Assembly (NCBI GenBank): GCA_027563935.2
Contig: CM050446.2
Coordinates: 128,542,499 to 128,606,498, forward strand
DNA from: Costus lasius
Lineage: Eukaryota; Streptophyta; Magnoliopsida; Zingiberales; Costaceae
Direction of reading: 5' to 3'
DNA: 64,000 bases
Under the pieces are notes generated by a model. That model was not told where the DNA came from. It saw nothing but the letters and a program-made list of their open reading frames with translations, and made no database searches. The position numbers and the translations under genes were made by a program. Shown here piece after piece: positions 33,584-44,773 of the stretch (position 1 is the first letter of the stretch; every line of letters begins with the position of its first letter).

Positions 33584-33860
33584 AGCATGCCCTCCACATC
33601 TCAGTTCTCCTTCGCAGCATCAATCGCGCCCGCGGGAACACGATTTCGTTTTTCGTTCTTGCCTCCCATAGGCTTTCTAGCCCTGTCTGCCACCGGCGGC
33701 GGCTGGAGTTGGTTAGATGAACACAGGCCTCCACTGGCGCCGACACTCCGCCTGACTCTTTTGCTGCTCGGATAGGGCGAGAAGATATGGGGCATTGATT
33801 GAGGGTTCGGAGGGGAAACAGATGCTCCTGTGCCGCGCAACAACATTGTTAACGTTGAGA
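33584..33860 (-). pseudogene. Second, partial copy of the kinesin-8 5' region
   Basis: CATCAATCGCGCCCGCGGGA and the following GGCGGCGGCTGGAGTTGGTTAG, then CCTCCACTGGCGCCGACACT, match 27120-27330 inside the kinesin-8-like fragment. About 90 bp is missing at the junction with the copia element. On the minus strand it shows the same LTNSS and VFP-ARLM strings in a frame without a motor domain. It is a relic only. Confidence 0.5.
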
Positions 33861-34759
33861 AATGCAACGGTCGAATATTTGAAAATCGCCAATTAAAGCT
33901 CACTTCAGATACTTGTGTATAAACGGGCTCTTTTTTTGTTATTTATGTATTTGTGAAGGTGAGTTGCAAACTTAGAAATTTGCGATGAATGGGCCTTTTC
34001 TGGAGCAATATTGCTTTGCTTAAGGGCCCATTTAATAGGATTATTTTATAATAAAAGAATTATAAATAATTAATCCGACCAGGCCCAATCTAAAATATAA
34101 GTTGTAAAATATATGGTGTATATAATATCAACCAATAGAAATAATATATTTTACTGTTAATCTTTATTGAAATGATCAATATGTGTAGGGATGACAGATT
34201 TTTGCCCTACTCATTTCTGAACTTAGGATAATTTTTTTTTCAAACTCCTATTCGAATTCAACTCTATTAAAATTTTAATTACTATTAATTACCTAAAGTC
34301 TATAAATACTTGACTTAAATATTAAATTATTTACTGCATACTCAGTTTACCCCACCCATATCAAAAGCTTATTAATATATATATCATGTTGGGTTTAATA
34401 GATATATGCTACTGACCTGAAAATGATATATTAATATTAATTATTATGGAATAAATTGATTTCAAATTTCCTAATCTAATAGTATGGAAAAAAAAGGATT
34501 GAAGGATGAGGGAAAACAACGAAAAAGAGTAAAGATTGGAAACCATACAAATATGTTTGAAACATAAATATTTTACTTAACAAAATTATAATGGAAGAAA
34601 CTAACATATGAGTTGCTACAATAATAAAATACACACCAACCTACAATGGAGTGTGAAGTGTGGACAATGAGAGTTGATGGCATAAACAAGTAGTCGTTAC
34701 TTGATTGCTTCGAATCATATCGAGAGTCTAGGAGTCAGCGGGTTGGTGGCAAGATTAAG
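33861..34759. other. AT-rich intergenic sequence
   Basis: No gene or repeat is supported. Confidence 0.4.
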
Positions 34760-34890
34760 GTTTGTATTTTCTTTGACGAAAAATTGGAAGGAAAGAATGG
34801 AAGTACATAAAATCTAGTAGCATTTTGCGTCTAGATTCATTATATTTTCCATTTTTTCCTTCTAATTTTTCGTCCAAGGAAACACACTAT
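34760..34890. repeat. Short foldback element (about 130 bp)
   Basis: TTCTTTGACGAAAAATTGGA followed by AGGAAAGAATGGAA on the left is the imperfect reverse complement of TTCCATTTTTTCCTTCTAAT followed by TTTTCGTCCAAGGAAAC on the right, with a short loop around TAAAATCTAG. The size and structure fit a MITE. The target duplication is not clear. Confidence 0.6.
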
Positions 34891-35390
34891 TAAAGTTTGA
34901 TTGAGTATGTTATTCAGATTAGGATAGTTTGCATGACGAAGGCCAAGGTTAGCAGAGTTGAGCTTGAAATTTTATAACTTTTAATTAAATTTATGAAACA
35001 TAAATAGACATATAATTAAGTTATATAAATATAAATATTGTACATTAATTTTAGCAAAAAAGGGCCTAATGTCATACATAACTAATAAATAAAATGTGAA
35101 CTAATTTTGTGACATCATCAAACTAAGATATTTCAATTTTAAATGTATATATTCTCCAAAAACAATAATCAAATGACACCGATCATACTATCAAATAAGA
35201 GTTTGCTATATATTTCTTACCATTAAAAGAACTAAGTTATTTTTAAAATAATTAATTATACAAAATTATTTAATAAAGTTAAATTAAATTTTAATATATA
35301 ATACTATGTTAATAAATTTAGACAAAATTATTAATAAAATATTTAATTATATTTTAATTTATTATATTAATAACTTTAGTAAAAATATTA
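34891..35390. other. Very AT-rich sequence
   Basis: No gene is supported. TTTAATTATATTTTAATTTA-like strings recur. Confidence 0.35.
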
Positions 35391-35482
35391 ATATAAACAT
35401 TAATATATATTAATGTTAAATTTATTTTTTTAATGATAAGTAAAATTATATTAATTAATAAGGGAAATAGAAAATATACAAA

Positions 35483-35544
<62 letters not shown>

Positions 35545-35645
35545 CCCAATATAAACATTAATATATATTAATGTTAAATTTATTTTTTTAATGATAAGCA
35601 AAATTATATTAATTAATAAGGGAAAAAGAAAATATACAAAAATAT

Positions 35646-35711
<66 letters not shown>

Positions 35712-35714
35712 CCC
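35391..35714. repeat. Tandem pair (about 160 bp) each ending in an (AT)n microsatellite
   Basis: ATATAAACATTAATATATAT begins at 35391 and 35549. Each copy continues with AATTAATAAGGGAAANAGAA, then an AT run (35489-35541 and 35650-35708), then ACCTCCC. The minus-strand frame of Ile/Tyr repeats is an artefact of the AT run. Confidence 0.9.
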
Positions 35715-35773
35715 GCGTGAGGGCTGCCATTTCGACAACCCTAATTGGCCCCAAATTAAATTAAGAAGAAATG

Positions 35774-36124
35774 TTAGTACAATTTTTCATCTGGGCCCTT
35801 AATTTGTGCCCAAAAATATTTTTTTTAATTTTTTTTTTTAAAATGTTGTATACCTTGTAAACTATCCAATGATATCAATATTGAGTTATTTTAGATCTTG
35901 TATACGTATAAAATACCCTATATAAAAATTAATTTTTTATACAATAAATAATGTTTTATCTTATATGTAATTTTGTATAGGATATTTTATACGTATACAA
36001 GATCTAAAATATCTCAATATTCATACCATTAAATAGCTTATAAGATATACAATATTTCTAAAAAAAAAATTTTAAAAAAATATTTTTAGACCCAAATTAA
36101 GAGACCTTGATGAAAAATCCTAAT
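35774..36124. repeat. Foldback MITE-like element, arms about 150 bp
   Basis: The left arm (AATTTTTCATCTGGGCCCTT to TTTTAGATCTTGTATACGTA, then TAAAATACCC) is the reverse complement of the right arm (GGATATTTTATACGTATACA to GACCTTGATGAAAAATCC) at roughly 85-90% by eye, around a loop of about 60 bp. It sits just upstream of the F-box relic. A target duplication could not be fixed, so the superfamily is open. Confidence 0.8.
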
Positions 36125-36157
36125 CACCCAACTTAGGACATTTCTTCCCAAATTATC

Positions 36158-37193
36158 GTGCGTAACAATTTGGGACTCCGCCGCAGGCGTAACTGTTCGG
36201 CCACCGGCACTGAATTATGTACGCCTCAAGTTCTCGTAGGTCATCGAATTCTTCTCTCCACCAAAATCAAAGCTCCGTCGAATTCTAATCAATGTCTGAA
36301 GAGATGTAGCAACGAGGAAGAAGAAAGCGCATCGATTTCCTTTGACGCCGTCAAGTTCAGGTCATTGTTTACGGCAAGGAGGAAGAAGAAGACGCATCAA
36401 TTTCCTTACAAGCCGTCCTCCCCCGACGAACTCTTGGAGAAAGTACTTTCTTTGTTGCCCATCGCGAGCTTCCTTAACTCGGCTCTAGTTTGCAAACGGT
36501 GGCACGCTGTGTTGCGACGCCCATGGTCCGTCATTCCGCCTCCACGGGAGGTGTGGCTCTTCATGACCACTACGCCCGCCAAGCACGGCCATGTTTACAA
36601 TCCGAGCCTCCGCAGATGGTACACCTTCGGCCTCCCCTTCCGCAGGAAGCGCATCCGTAACACCGCTAGCTCCCGCGGGCTGGTCAGCTATTTGCAGGGT
36701 AGCAGGAATTTTAAACTAGCCGTCTTCGTCTACAACCCCATCACCTAAGAACAGAGATGGCTGCCCCGCTTCCCTCGTGCCATCTCCATGTTCTCCAGCA
36801 ACGTTGCCATGTCCGTCGACCTACAAACCAACAGCTACACCGTGGCTGTCGTGAAGAACAAGTTAAAGCATGAGGTCTTTTCCGTCCTTGTCTACGATTC
36901 CAAGACTCAGGTGTGGTCGCAAGTGCTCGAGCAACGGCAACCCGTGGCGGCGATTGCTTCTGCTAGTCACGATGTTGTCATCTGCAACGGAGTTCTCTAC
37001 TGTATGTACAGGAAAGTTTGTTTCTAGGGGCGCTGGCGATTTCATCTTCATCAATTCTCTAGATTCACCGGTCATACTGATCTTCGACATGCCAAGGATG
37101 CATTGGCAGTGGACCAATTATCCAGCGAATAAACGTGAGCATGAGATATATAGATCCCTTTGCTTTGAACCGAATTTGAAGATAGATTATTGA
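36158..37193 (+). pseudogene. F-box protein gene, disrupted
   Basis: A GC-rich frame contains an F-box (PDELLEKVLSLLPIASFLNS followed by ALVCKRWHAVLRR, about residues 88-120). It then has a kelch-like part with WLFMTTT, GHVYNPSLRRWYTFGLPF and FVYNPIT, and after a TAA at 36746-36748 in the same frame EQRWLPRF and VYDSKTQVWSQVLE. That frame ends at 37025-37027, but the next frame carries a plausible continuation (DFIFINSLDSPVILIFDM, HWQWTNYP) to 37193. There is no in-frame ATG at the beginning; the first in-frame ATG comes after the F-box (about 36563). The intact family is SCF E3 ligase adaptors of 350-420 residues. Here one nonsense codon, one frameshift and a missing start make it a pseudogene. 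Confidence 0.7.
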
Positions 37194-38130
37194 ACATTAA
37201 TATATTTCCTTAATTATTGCTTTATGTAGTTCAACTATTACTATATTTAGTAATAGGTTTCTTAATTAATTAATTGCTTTATGAAAATTTTCTATTTCGT
37301 GATTCGCTATTTGTTTGAATTTAAGTCAAAATATCTATGCAATCAAAGCTAAAATAACATAAACATTATTCAATCCAAAGTATATCATTTTATTATAATA
37401 GTAACTATTTGGCATTTTGATTTATATCTGTTTTCTCAAAAGTAATCTAAATTTAGAAAAAAGTAATATAAATTTATTGAAATGTAAATACATATTTGAA
37501 GTTCTCTTCAAATACAAATTTCTATTTCTTGCTAGTACTATTTTGCTTTTGCTAGTTGAGCCCCTACCAAATTGATGCGTGCATTGTACTTATGATCCTA
37601 GCATTTTGTAAATTGTAATGCTTGTAATCTTCTCTAAGAATTCTAGTTAGAAATAGAAATGATCCGATCAAGATCAAGAGATGGATTTCCAAGGAGTAGA
37701 AACTAAAATTTCACCTGATTCAATAGTCCAATCTCCCAATTATTCATCCAAGCTCGAGTGCGGCTGTTTACCAAAACCACAAGAGAAGAAAAAATCACAA
37801 TTGAGGGTTTAATGGTCTAACAATTGTACTAAAACCACAAGAGAAAAAACACACAATTGAGGGTTTGATGGTCTAACAATTGTACTAGCCCATTCACAAT
37901 TGATATTGCAGCATAAAGCAAATAATCTAACAGAATAGATCTGAGAAATGACGCAAAGAAAAGACAAAAAGAGAAAAGGTTTCTGCCATACGCACATGCA
38001 CAGCTATCATACTTAACCTCGTTCAAATCTGAATCATGGAAACAAATATATATTGATCCCTGTACTTTGCCTATATGACTCTTATAATTCTATAAATTCC
38101 AAATTGGCACAAAGTTTGTTGTTTGTTTCA
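37194..38130. other. Intergenic sequence
   Basis: No gene is supported. A 37-bp block near 37799-37835 repeats at 37832-37870 (ACAAGAGAA, ACACAATTGAGGGTTTNATG, GTCTAACAATTGTACTA). CAAGCTCGAGTG near 37750 recurs near 53611, next to similar sequence, hinting at shared ancestry of the two flanks. Confidence 0.4.
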
Positions 38131-38139
38131 ATATGGTCC

Positions 38140-38262
38140 ATCAGCCTAACAGGGGCCAAAATGTGGGCAGAACAAGCACTGCAAAGCACATGAGCCAACT
38201 TGGCCGGGGAAACAAGTGGAATTTCCGTCTTCCCATTCCTCGCATACCAATGCAAACCATCA
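38140..38262 (-). pseudogene. Possible degenerate last exon of a WDR82/Swd2-like gene
   Basis: On the minus strand, CCACTTGTTT, TTGGCTCATGT, TTTGCAGTGC and GTTCTG-CCACATTTTGG resemble in order the codons for PTCLKWAPRRVMF, the AAS stretch and VLTFWIP near the C-terminus of WDR82/Swd2 proteins. Several indels are needed to align it, and its own 61-codon frame is a different translation. It lies just past the Athila insertion, where the exon after 51911-51960 would be expected. Weak on its own; position gives it some weight. Confidence 0.3.
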
Positions 38263-38306
38263 GTCACGCTATTTCCTTTTCTTTATTGGCAAGACATTCA
38301 AAGCAA

Positions 38307-38311
38307 CAGAC
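38307..38311. other. Target-site duplication CAGAC (left)
   Basis: Identical to 51295-51299. It directly abuts the LTR start TGATGCCTTG. Confidence 0.9.
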
Positions 38312-38540
38312 TGATGCCTTGTCGTATGTTTCTATTTCCTGATATATTTATTTTATAAATTAAGACATATTTTGTTATTTTTATATATCTTTCAGCACTT
38401 ATTTTTTTATTATTTTCGGAATCTATACATTTCTTTGTCTTTCATGTGTTTCAAGTTAAATCACTTATCTATGGAGCTTAAAATTGGAAATAAAGTTATA
38501 AAGTGGTTAAGGATAGAAAGACAAGCTTCCCAGCAATTTT

Positions 38541-39530
38541 TAGCTCAAACAGACATTGTTACCGAAAATACGGTCTGCCTTGAAAGTGTTCACGGCCGTA
38601 TTTCTGACGACGAATATTTCATATCATTTTCGAGCCATGATCGAAGACACGACTGTGAAACACGGAAATGAAATTTTGGAGTCATGTTCGCCGAGAAGAA
38701 TACATGCTAGCCTGTGAAACAGAATACGCCCATGAAGTCAACTGCAGGCACAACACAGACTTTCACAGAATACGCCCATGAAGTCAACTGCAGGCACAAC
38801 ACAGACTTTGGCCGAGAACTTCACGGGCCAGCCCAAGAAACGTTTCACACCCGTATTTTTATACGCAGATCGCGACTCTTGGCATTTCTCCCTCGTTCTT
38901 TAGCTCAAACGGACATTGTTACCGAAAATACGGTCTGCCCTTGAAAGTGTTCACGACCGTATTTCTGACGACGAATATTTCATATCATTTTTGAGCCGTG
39001 ATCGAAGACACGACCGTGAAACACGGGAATGAAATTTTGGAGTCATGTTCGCCGAGAAGAATACATGCTAGCCTGTGAAACAGAATACGCCCATGAAGTC
39101 AACTGCAGGCACAACACAGACTTTGGCTGAGAACTTCACGGGCCAGCCCAAGAAACGTTTCACACCCGTATTTTTATACGCAGATCGCGACTCTTGGCAT
39201 TTCTCCCTCGTTCTTTAGCTCAAACGGACATTGTTACCGAAAATACGGTCTGCCCTTGAAAGTGTTCACGGCCGTATTTCTGACGACGAATATTTCATAT
39301 CATTTTCGAGCAGTGATCGAAGACACGACCGTGAAACACGGGAATGAAATTTTGGAGTCATGTTCGCCGAGAAGAATACATGCTAGCCTGTGAAACAGAA
39401 TACGCCCATGAAGTCAACTGCAGGCACAACACAGACTTTGGCCGAGAACTTCACGGGCCAGCCCAAGAAACGTTTCACACCCGTATTTTTATACGCAGAT
39501 CGCAACTCTTGGCATTTCTCCCTCGTTCCA
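38541..39530 (+). repeat. Three tandem copies of a 315-bp LTR segment
   Basis: TAGCTCAAACNGACATTGTT begins at 38541, 38901 and 39216. The second and third units are 315 bp. The first is 360 bp because it contains an extra 46-bp duplication (AGAATACGCCCATGAAGTCA at 38721 and 38767). The 3' LTR has one copy only (about 50038-50349). The short frames in this part are repeat artefacts. Confidence 0.95.
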
Positions 39531-39613
39531 AGTCAGATTTGCGCGATCTTGGTGTCGAAATGACGGAAATTAGAGGGGCTACACATCAGAAACAAGAGGA
39601 AGTCGATCAGACA

Positions 39614-39621
39614 TATAAAAG
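39614..39621 (+). promoter_or_regulatory. TATA box of the Athila 5' LTR
   Basis: CATATAAAAGG lies about 865 bp before the LTR end and is conserved in the 3' LTR (50434-50441). It is the only strong TATA-like string in the LTR and probably marks the U3/R boundary region. Confidence 0.55.
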
Positions 39622-40479
39622 GAAACATTTTGGGGGAAAAAACGCATCGACTCTGGGAGGACAGCGAGGAGAAGGAGAACAAGGAAGAAGTCAGCGCTTG
39701 GAACTAGATCTAGGGGGAAAGTTAGTATTTTCTCCTCTATTTTCATCTTGTAACTCTTCTGCCTTGTGTATTCTTTCATCTGAAAGAGATTTTAATCGAA
39801 ACTATGCAAGTTGTAGCGTAAACACTCAATCGGATTTTTTAGCGTAGCCCACTTTTCAATCTGTGAACTGATTGTGTTGCTTTTATGAGATTTTCTTGAC
39901 TATACTCGATCTTCACTATGTTTATTCCATAATCTTCGACTTGATCAATCAAATTTTACTCTAGCCGTCACGAGAAGTACTGAAAGGGAAAATTGTGACG
40001 CCTGATCTGTTTTGATTGGGCTGGTAGGTTTTGCCACGAAAGTAGGTAAAACGTGCCCGCGGAATTTATATTCTCTTGCACTCATTGGATCGACCCGGTT
40101 CGTTCTATCACGAAAGTAGAAGGACGGTCAGGTTTGGTACCAAGTTACATCGCCGAAAGGGGGTAACTTGTAAACTCGAGAATTTCCGTGGTTTCAGATT
40201 ATCTCTTGCAACATTTTTCATTTAGTTCCTGATTGTTGGTGTGGTGAACCCCTTAAATCTGATTTTTCTCATAACAACTGTCTTTCTTCTATTTTTGCTG
40301 TCAATTGGAGTTGTTTTAGTTGTTTACTTTATTTTAAACGTTAAACCGATAACACCCTCAGTTACGAAGTCGTTTAGCTATTGAAATTAAGAATTATTGG
40401 TACTTGACTCAACCGTTCTCGTGGGAACGATACTATATACTACCACGATAAAGCTGTTATGCTTGCGGCGAGTATCAAG

Positions 40480-40498
40480 TTTTGGCGCCGTTGCTGGG
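40480..40498 (+). other. Athila primer binding site (Asp tRNA)
   Basis: TTTTGGCGCCGTTGCTGGGGA directly after the LTR contains TGGCGCCGTTGCtGGGGA, the complement of the 3' end of plant Asp-tRNA (GUC), with one mismatch. This primer type is usual in Athila elements. Confidence 0.85.
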
Positions 40499-40634
40499 GA
40501 CGGCGATAGTCAATATCGATTGTCTTCTTAAGATTGATAGACTAAACTTTTTTATTTTTTGTTTATTTTCATTACTGATAACAAATCTGTTGCTTCTGAA
40601 TTATTGTGGAACATTTGCTACTTACCTTTCTTTT

Positions 40635-42950
40635 ATGCGTCAAGGTCTTAGATCAGGTGGAATCAACGACCTATACGACCAAATCGACGAAATCGAATAG
40701 ACGCTCCACCGACGAAGGAGGTTAATAGAGCAAAGAAACAAAGAGCAATCTAGTAGGACAGAGGCGATTCCTTTAGATCTTCCAATGGAGCCAGAACCAG
40801 AGCTGGTACCCTTGAACTTATGAGCTCCAAATGATAACCGAATCTTAAGGGACTTTGCTTCCCCGAATGTGCAAGGACTGCAATCCGAAATTGTACGACC
40901 TCCAGTGGATGCTAACAATTTCAAGATCAAGTCGTCCTTACTAAGCATGATCCAGCAACATCAATTTGGAGGCACACATATTGAGGATCCTCATCAACAT
41001 CTGTCCTTATTTCTTGAGTTCTGTGACACATTGAAGATCAACGGAGTTTCCTCAGATGCTATACGATTGAGGCTTTTCCCGTTTTCATTACGCGATAGAG
41101 CACGTGGTTGGCTACAGTCTTTGCAGCTAGGATAGATTAACTCATGGGATCAGCTATCCTAGGCCTTTCTGTCTAAATACTTTCCACCGTCTAAAACTGT
41201 TCAACTGCGAAACCAGATCACTGGTTTCACCCAAAGAGATGGAGAATCTTTATATGAAGCGTGGGAGAGATTCAAGGATCTTCAGCGTCTCTGCCCACAT
41301 CACGGCTTAGAACCATGGGTAATAGTACATACCTTCTACCATGGTCTTAATTATAACACTCGTCTTACTGTCGATGCAGCAGCCGAAGGCGCGATAATGA
41401 ATAAGCGTGTAGAAGAGGCGATGAATCTTCTAGAGGACATGACGCTAAACCACAATCAGTGGTCTGCAGGAGAACGAGGTACTACATCTTCTAAAGCCAT
41501 AGCGCCCGGTAAGTATGAACTGGACTCAATGAGCTCACTTGCAGCGAAAGTTGATTCTCTAGCACGTAAACTTGATTCTTTTCATGTTCACTCTGTTGAT
41601 ACTAATTCTACTCTTTGTGAAATTTGTGGGGTTGCCGGACATAGTTTTGCTGAATGCTAGTTGGGGATTGCCCAAACCTCTGAACCCAACCGAGGGAATA
41701 TCAATGCCATAGGGAACCTTAACCCTAATCCTAGACCCCAACTGGACCCATACTCAAGTACCTATAATCCGGGGTGGAGGAACCATCCAAATTTTTCATA
41801 CAGAAACAATCCAAACCCAGTTCCTCAACAGACGTATGGATAACCCCCCGGATTTCAACCCCAACCTCGACCTTATGCATAGCAGCAACCACAACAGCCA
41901 CAGAAATCTCAACTGGAAGCAATCATGGAGACTTTCATTTCTTCTCAGACGAAGACAAATGAAACCGTCAATGATATGATGAGACACGTCACTACAAGAC
42001 TTGAAGCCATAGAAAGCCATAACAAACAAATAGACACCCAGTTAGCAAACTTAGCCACTTCCATAGCTAGAGCTCTAGGAAAGTTACCCTCCCAACCTGA
42101 ACCAAACCCGAGGGAGCACATCAATGCTATTACCACTCGAAGTGGTAAACAACTAGAGGAGCGTAGGGTGCCTAATTCTGAAGTCGAAGTTGAGCTGCCC
42201 TCCCAATCTGAATCTGTCAAAAAGGGAGAAGAAAAAGAACCTGAAGTGAAAGAACCAACTTATATCCCTCCCCCTGCCTACAAGCCACCTGTCCCATTTC
42301 CCCAAAGATTGGCTAAGGCAAAGTTGGATAAACAGTTTGGAAAGTTTTTGGATATTTTGAATAAACTGTATATTAATATTCTGTTTACTGAAGCAATTTT
42401 GCAGATGCCCACATATGCTAAGTTTCTAAAGGACATCATTTCGAATAGGCGAAAGCTGGAAGAACCGGGGACAGTTGCACTCACTGAGGAGTGCAGCGCC
42501 ATAATCCAGAACAAGCTTCCACAAAAGATGAAAGATCCGGGCAGCTTTTCGATCCCTTGCCAAATAGGGAATATCTCTTTTGATCATGCACTATGCGACT
42601 TGGGAGCAAGCGTCAGTCTTATGCCTTCTTCCCTTTTCAAGCGACTTGACATTGGCGATGTGAAAGTGACGCCGATTTCCTTGCAGCTACCTGACCGCTC
42701 GGTGCGGAAAACTATGGGAATTCTAGAAGATGTCCCGATCAAAGTCGGTGACTTCTTCATCCCAGTAGACTTCGTTGTTCTTGAAATGGAAGAGGATGTT
42801 AAGTTGCCAATAATTCTGGGACGACCGTTCCTTGCAACAGTCGGAGCGGTCATTGATGTGAAAAAGGGAAAACTGGCATTGAATATCGGTAATGACGCTA
42901 TAGAGTTTGATTTGTCTTTGAGTCTGAAAAAGCCTTTTGTTGCAGTGTGA
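40635..42950 (+). pseudogene. Athila gag-protease region
   Basis: A single reading frame runs from about 40635 to the TGA at 42948-42950 but is cut by about seven in-frame stops (e.g. 40698, 41133, 41159, 41658, 41841, 41880). Gag motifs: RDRARGWLQSL (about 41088), KYFPPSKTVQLRNQI (about 41177), ESLYEAWERFKDL (about 41248). A CCHC knuckle CEICGVAGHSFAEC ends at 41657. The last 341 codons (41925-42950) are open and hold HINAITTRSGK, YIPPPAYKPPVPFPQRL, the Athila ALTEECSAIIQNKLP segment and a retropepsin with DLGASVSLMP (about 42598) and PIILGRPFL. Gag would form particles and protease mature them. This copy cannot do either. Confidence 0.92.
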
Positions 42951-43937
42951 ATGTTATAGATGATGTGGTAGAAGAAGTTGTGCACATTAGCTCCAGCACT
43001 GGCCCGCTAGAGGTCACTCTTTTGGAAAGCCCACATACCGAAGATAATGAGGAAGCTATAAGGTATGCACAATTGATGAATACAACTGGTACATTTCATC
43101 CGGCCAAGGTGAATTCTGAAGAACTCCATGATAAGATACCAGTTGAGAGTAAGGAAAAGATCATTGAATTGAAATCACTTCCTGAGAATCTTAGATATGA
43201 ATTCCTTGGTGCAAATTCAACTTTACCTATTATAGTGAATGCTAACTTGTCTGAAGAGCAGATTGAACTTTTACTTGCTCAACTGAGACTCCACAGGTAA
43301 GTCATAGGCTATTCGTTGGATGATATTCAAGGATTAAGCTCATCTATGTGTATGCACAGAATACTTTTGGAAGAGGGGAGTAAGCCCTCAGTGGAGTTTC
43401 AGCGAAGGTTGAACCCGAGTATGAAAGAAGTTATTAAAAAAGAAATTCTCAAGCTTCTCGATGCGGGAGTCATTTACCCCATCTCTGATAGTCAATGGGT
43501 TAGTCCCATTCATGTAGTTCCAAAGAAAGGAGGGGTCACTGTAGTTAAGAACGATCAAAATGAGCTAATTCCGGTACGCACCGTAAGTGGATGGAGAATG
43601 TGTATAGATTACCGGAAATTGAACAAAGCAACGCGGAAGGACCATTTCCCTTTGCCATTCATCGATCAGATGCTTGAGCGTCTGGCTCATAACTCTTATT
43701 TCTGTTTTCTTGACGGTTTTTCTGGTTTTTTGCAGATACCTATTCACCCGGAAGATCAAGAGAAGACCACATTTACCTGTCCATACGGCACTTTTGCATA
43801 CCGACGGATGCCATTCGGATTGTGCAACGCTCCTGCTACATTCCAGCGTTGCATGATGGCGATTTTATGGACATTATGGACATTTTCATGGACGACTTTT
43901 CTGTTTATGGTCATTTTTTGAAAAATGTTTATCTAAC
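42951..43937 (+). pseudogene. Athila reverse transcriptase region (first part)
   Basis: After the gag-pro stop a new frame (42947-43300) leads into RT. A TAA at about 43298-43300 is followed in the same frame by IGYSLDDIQGL and SKPSVEFQRRLNP. RT motifs: VVPKKGG (about 43517), GWRMCIDYRKLN (about 43590), FPLPFIDQMLERLA (about 43647), FLDGFSGFLQIPI (about 43707) and RRMPFGLCNAPATFQ (about 43803). Just past it, at about 43865-43890, the frame shifts, so the FMDDFSVYG catalytic site is read in a different frame. A second shift follows within 60 bp. Confidence 0.92.
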
Positions 43938-44773
43938 TTGGTGAAAGTTTTACAGCGTTGCGAGGAAGTGAACCTCGTCCTCAACTGGGAAAAGTGTCAT
44001 TTTATGGCACAAGAGGGCATTGTACTAGGACACCTGATTTCTGAACGCAGGATCGAAGTCGATCAAGCGAAGGTCCAAGTTATTGAGAAGATGAAGCCAC
44101 CCAACTCAGTAAAAGGAATCCGCAGCTTCCTTGGGCATGCAGGTTTCTACAAAAGATTTACCAAAGACTTCTCGAAAATTGCCCGACCACTCACGAACTT
44201 GCTTTCAAAAGATTCTGAATTCTGCTTTGATAATAATTGTTTATTAGCATTTGAAAAACTAAAGTTAGCTCTAATTTCTGCTCCTATTATGCAGCCTCCA
44301 GACTGGAATCTTCCTTTCGAATTAATGTGTGATGCAAGCGACTTCGCTGTGGGAGCTGTACTGGGACAAAACAAGGACAACAAGCTCCATGCCATCTACT
44401 ACGTGAGTCGCACTTTGGACGAGACACAGATTAATTATGCTACTACGGAGAAGGAGCTGCTTGCCATCGTCTTCGCTTTTGATAAGTTTTGGTCTTATTG
44501 ATTAATTCTAAAATAATCATTTTTACTGACCATGCAGCGATTAAATATTTGATGAGCAAGAAAGATGCAAAGCCGAGACTTATTCGATGGATCCTTCTCC
44601 TACAAGAGTTTGACCTGGAGATTCGGGATAAGAAAGGAGCAGAAAACTCAGTGGCAAATCACCTATCCCGATTGATTCATGAGAAAGAAGAACAGACCGG
44701 AGATGATCTTGAGATCAATGATACTTTTCCTGAAGAGCAACTGCTCACAATTATGGCGCAAGCTACGCCATAG
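43938..44773 (+). pseudogene. Athila RT C-terminus and RNase H
   Basis: 43938-44501 contains the RT connection (VKVLQRCEEVNLVLNWEKC, FLGHAGFYKRF) and the first RNase H catalytic Asp region (MCDASDFAVGAVLGQ about 44325, [18 protein letters not shown]). A frame change near 44490 leads to 44489-44773 with [17 protein letters not shown] and [12 protein letters not shown], the RNase H end. Confidence 0.9.

Larger units (their letters stand above)
38312..40477 (+). repeat. Athila 5' LTR (2166 bp, internally expanded)
   Basis: Ends TGATGCCTTG and GAGTATCA. It is 681 bp longer than the 3' LTR because an internal segment is present three times. Outside that segment the two LTRs are very similar. Confidence 0.95.

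Noticed and set aside
27721..33585. Target-site duplication for the copia element
   Set aside because: The flanking pentamers GCGAG and TAGAG differ at two of five positions, and the flank appears to have a deletion.
35455..35754. 99-codon minus frame rich in Ile-Tyr
   Set aside because: Translation of an (AT)n microsatellite.
38082..38267. 61-codon minus frame as a separate small gene
   Set aside because: No homology recognised. The DNA better fits, weakly, a degenerate WDR82-like exon in other frames.
38372..39847. Plus frames of 76-167 codons
   Set aside because: They lie in the Athila 5' LTR and repeat with its triplicated segment.
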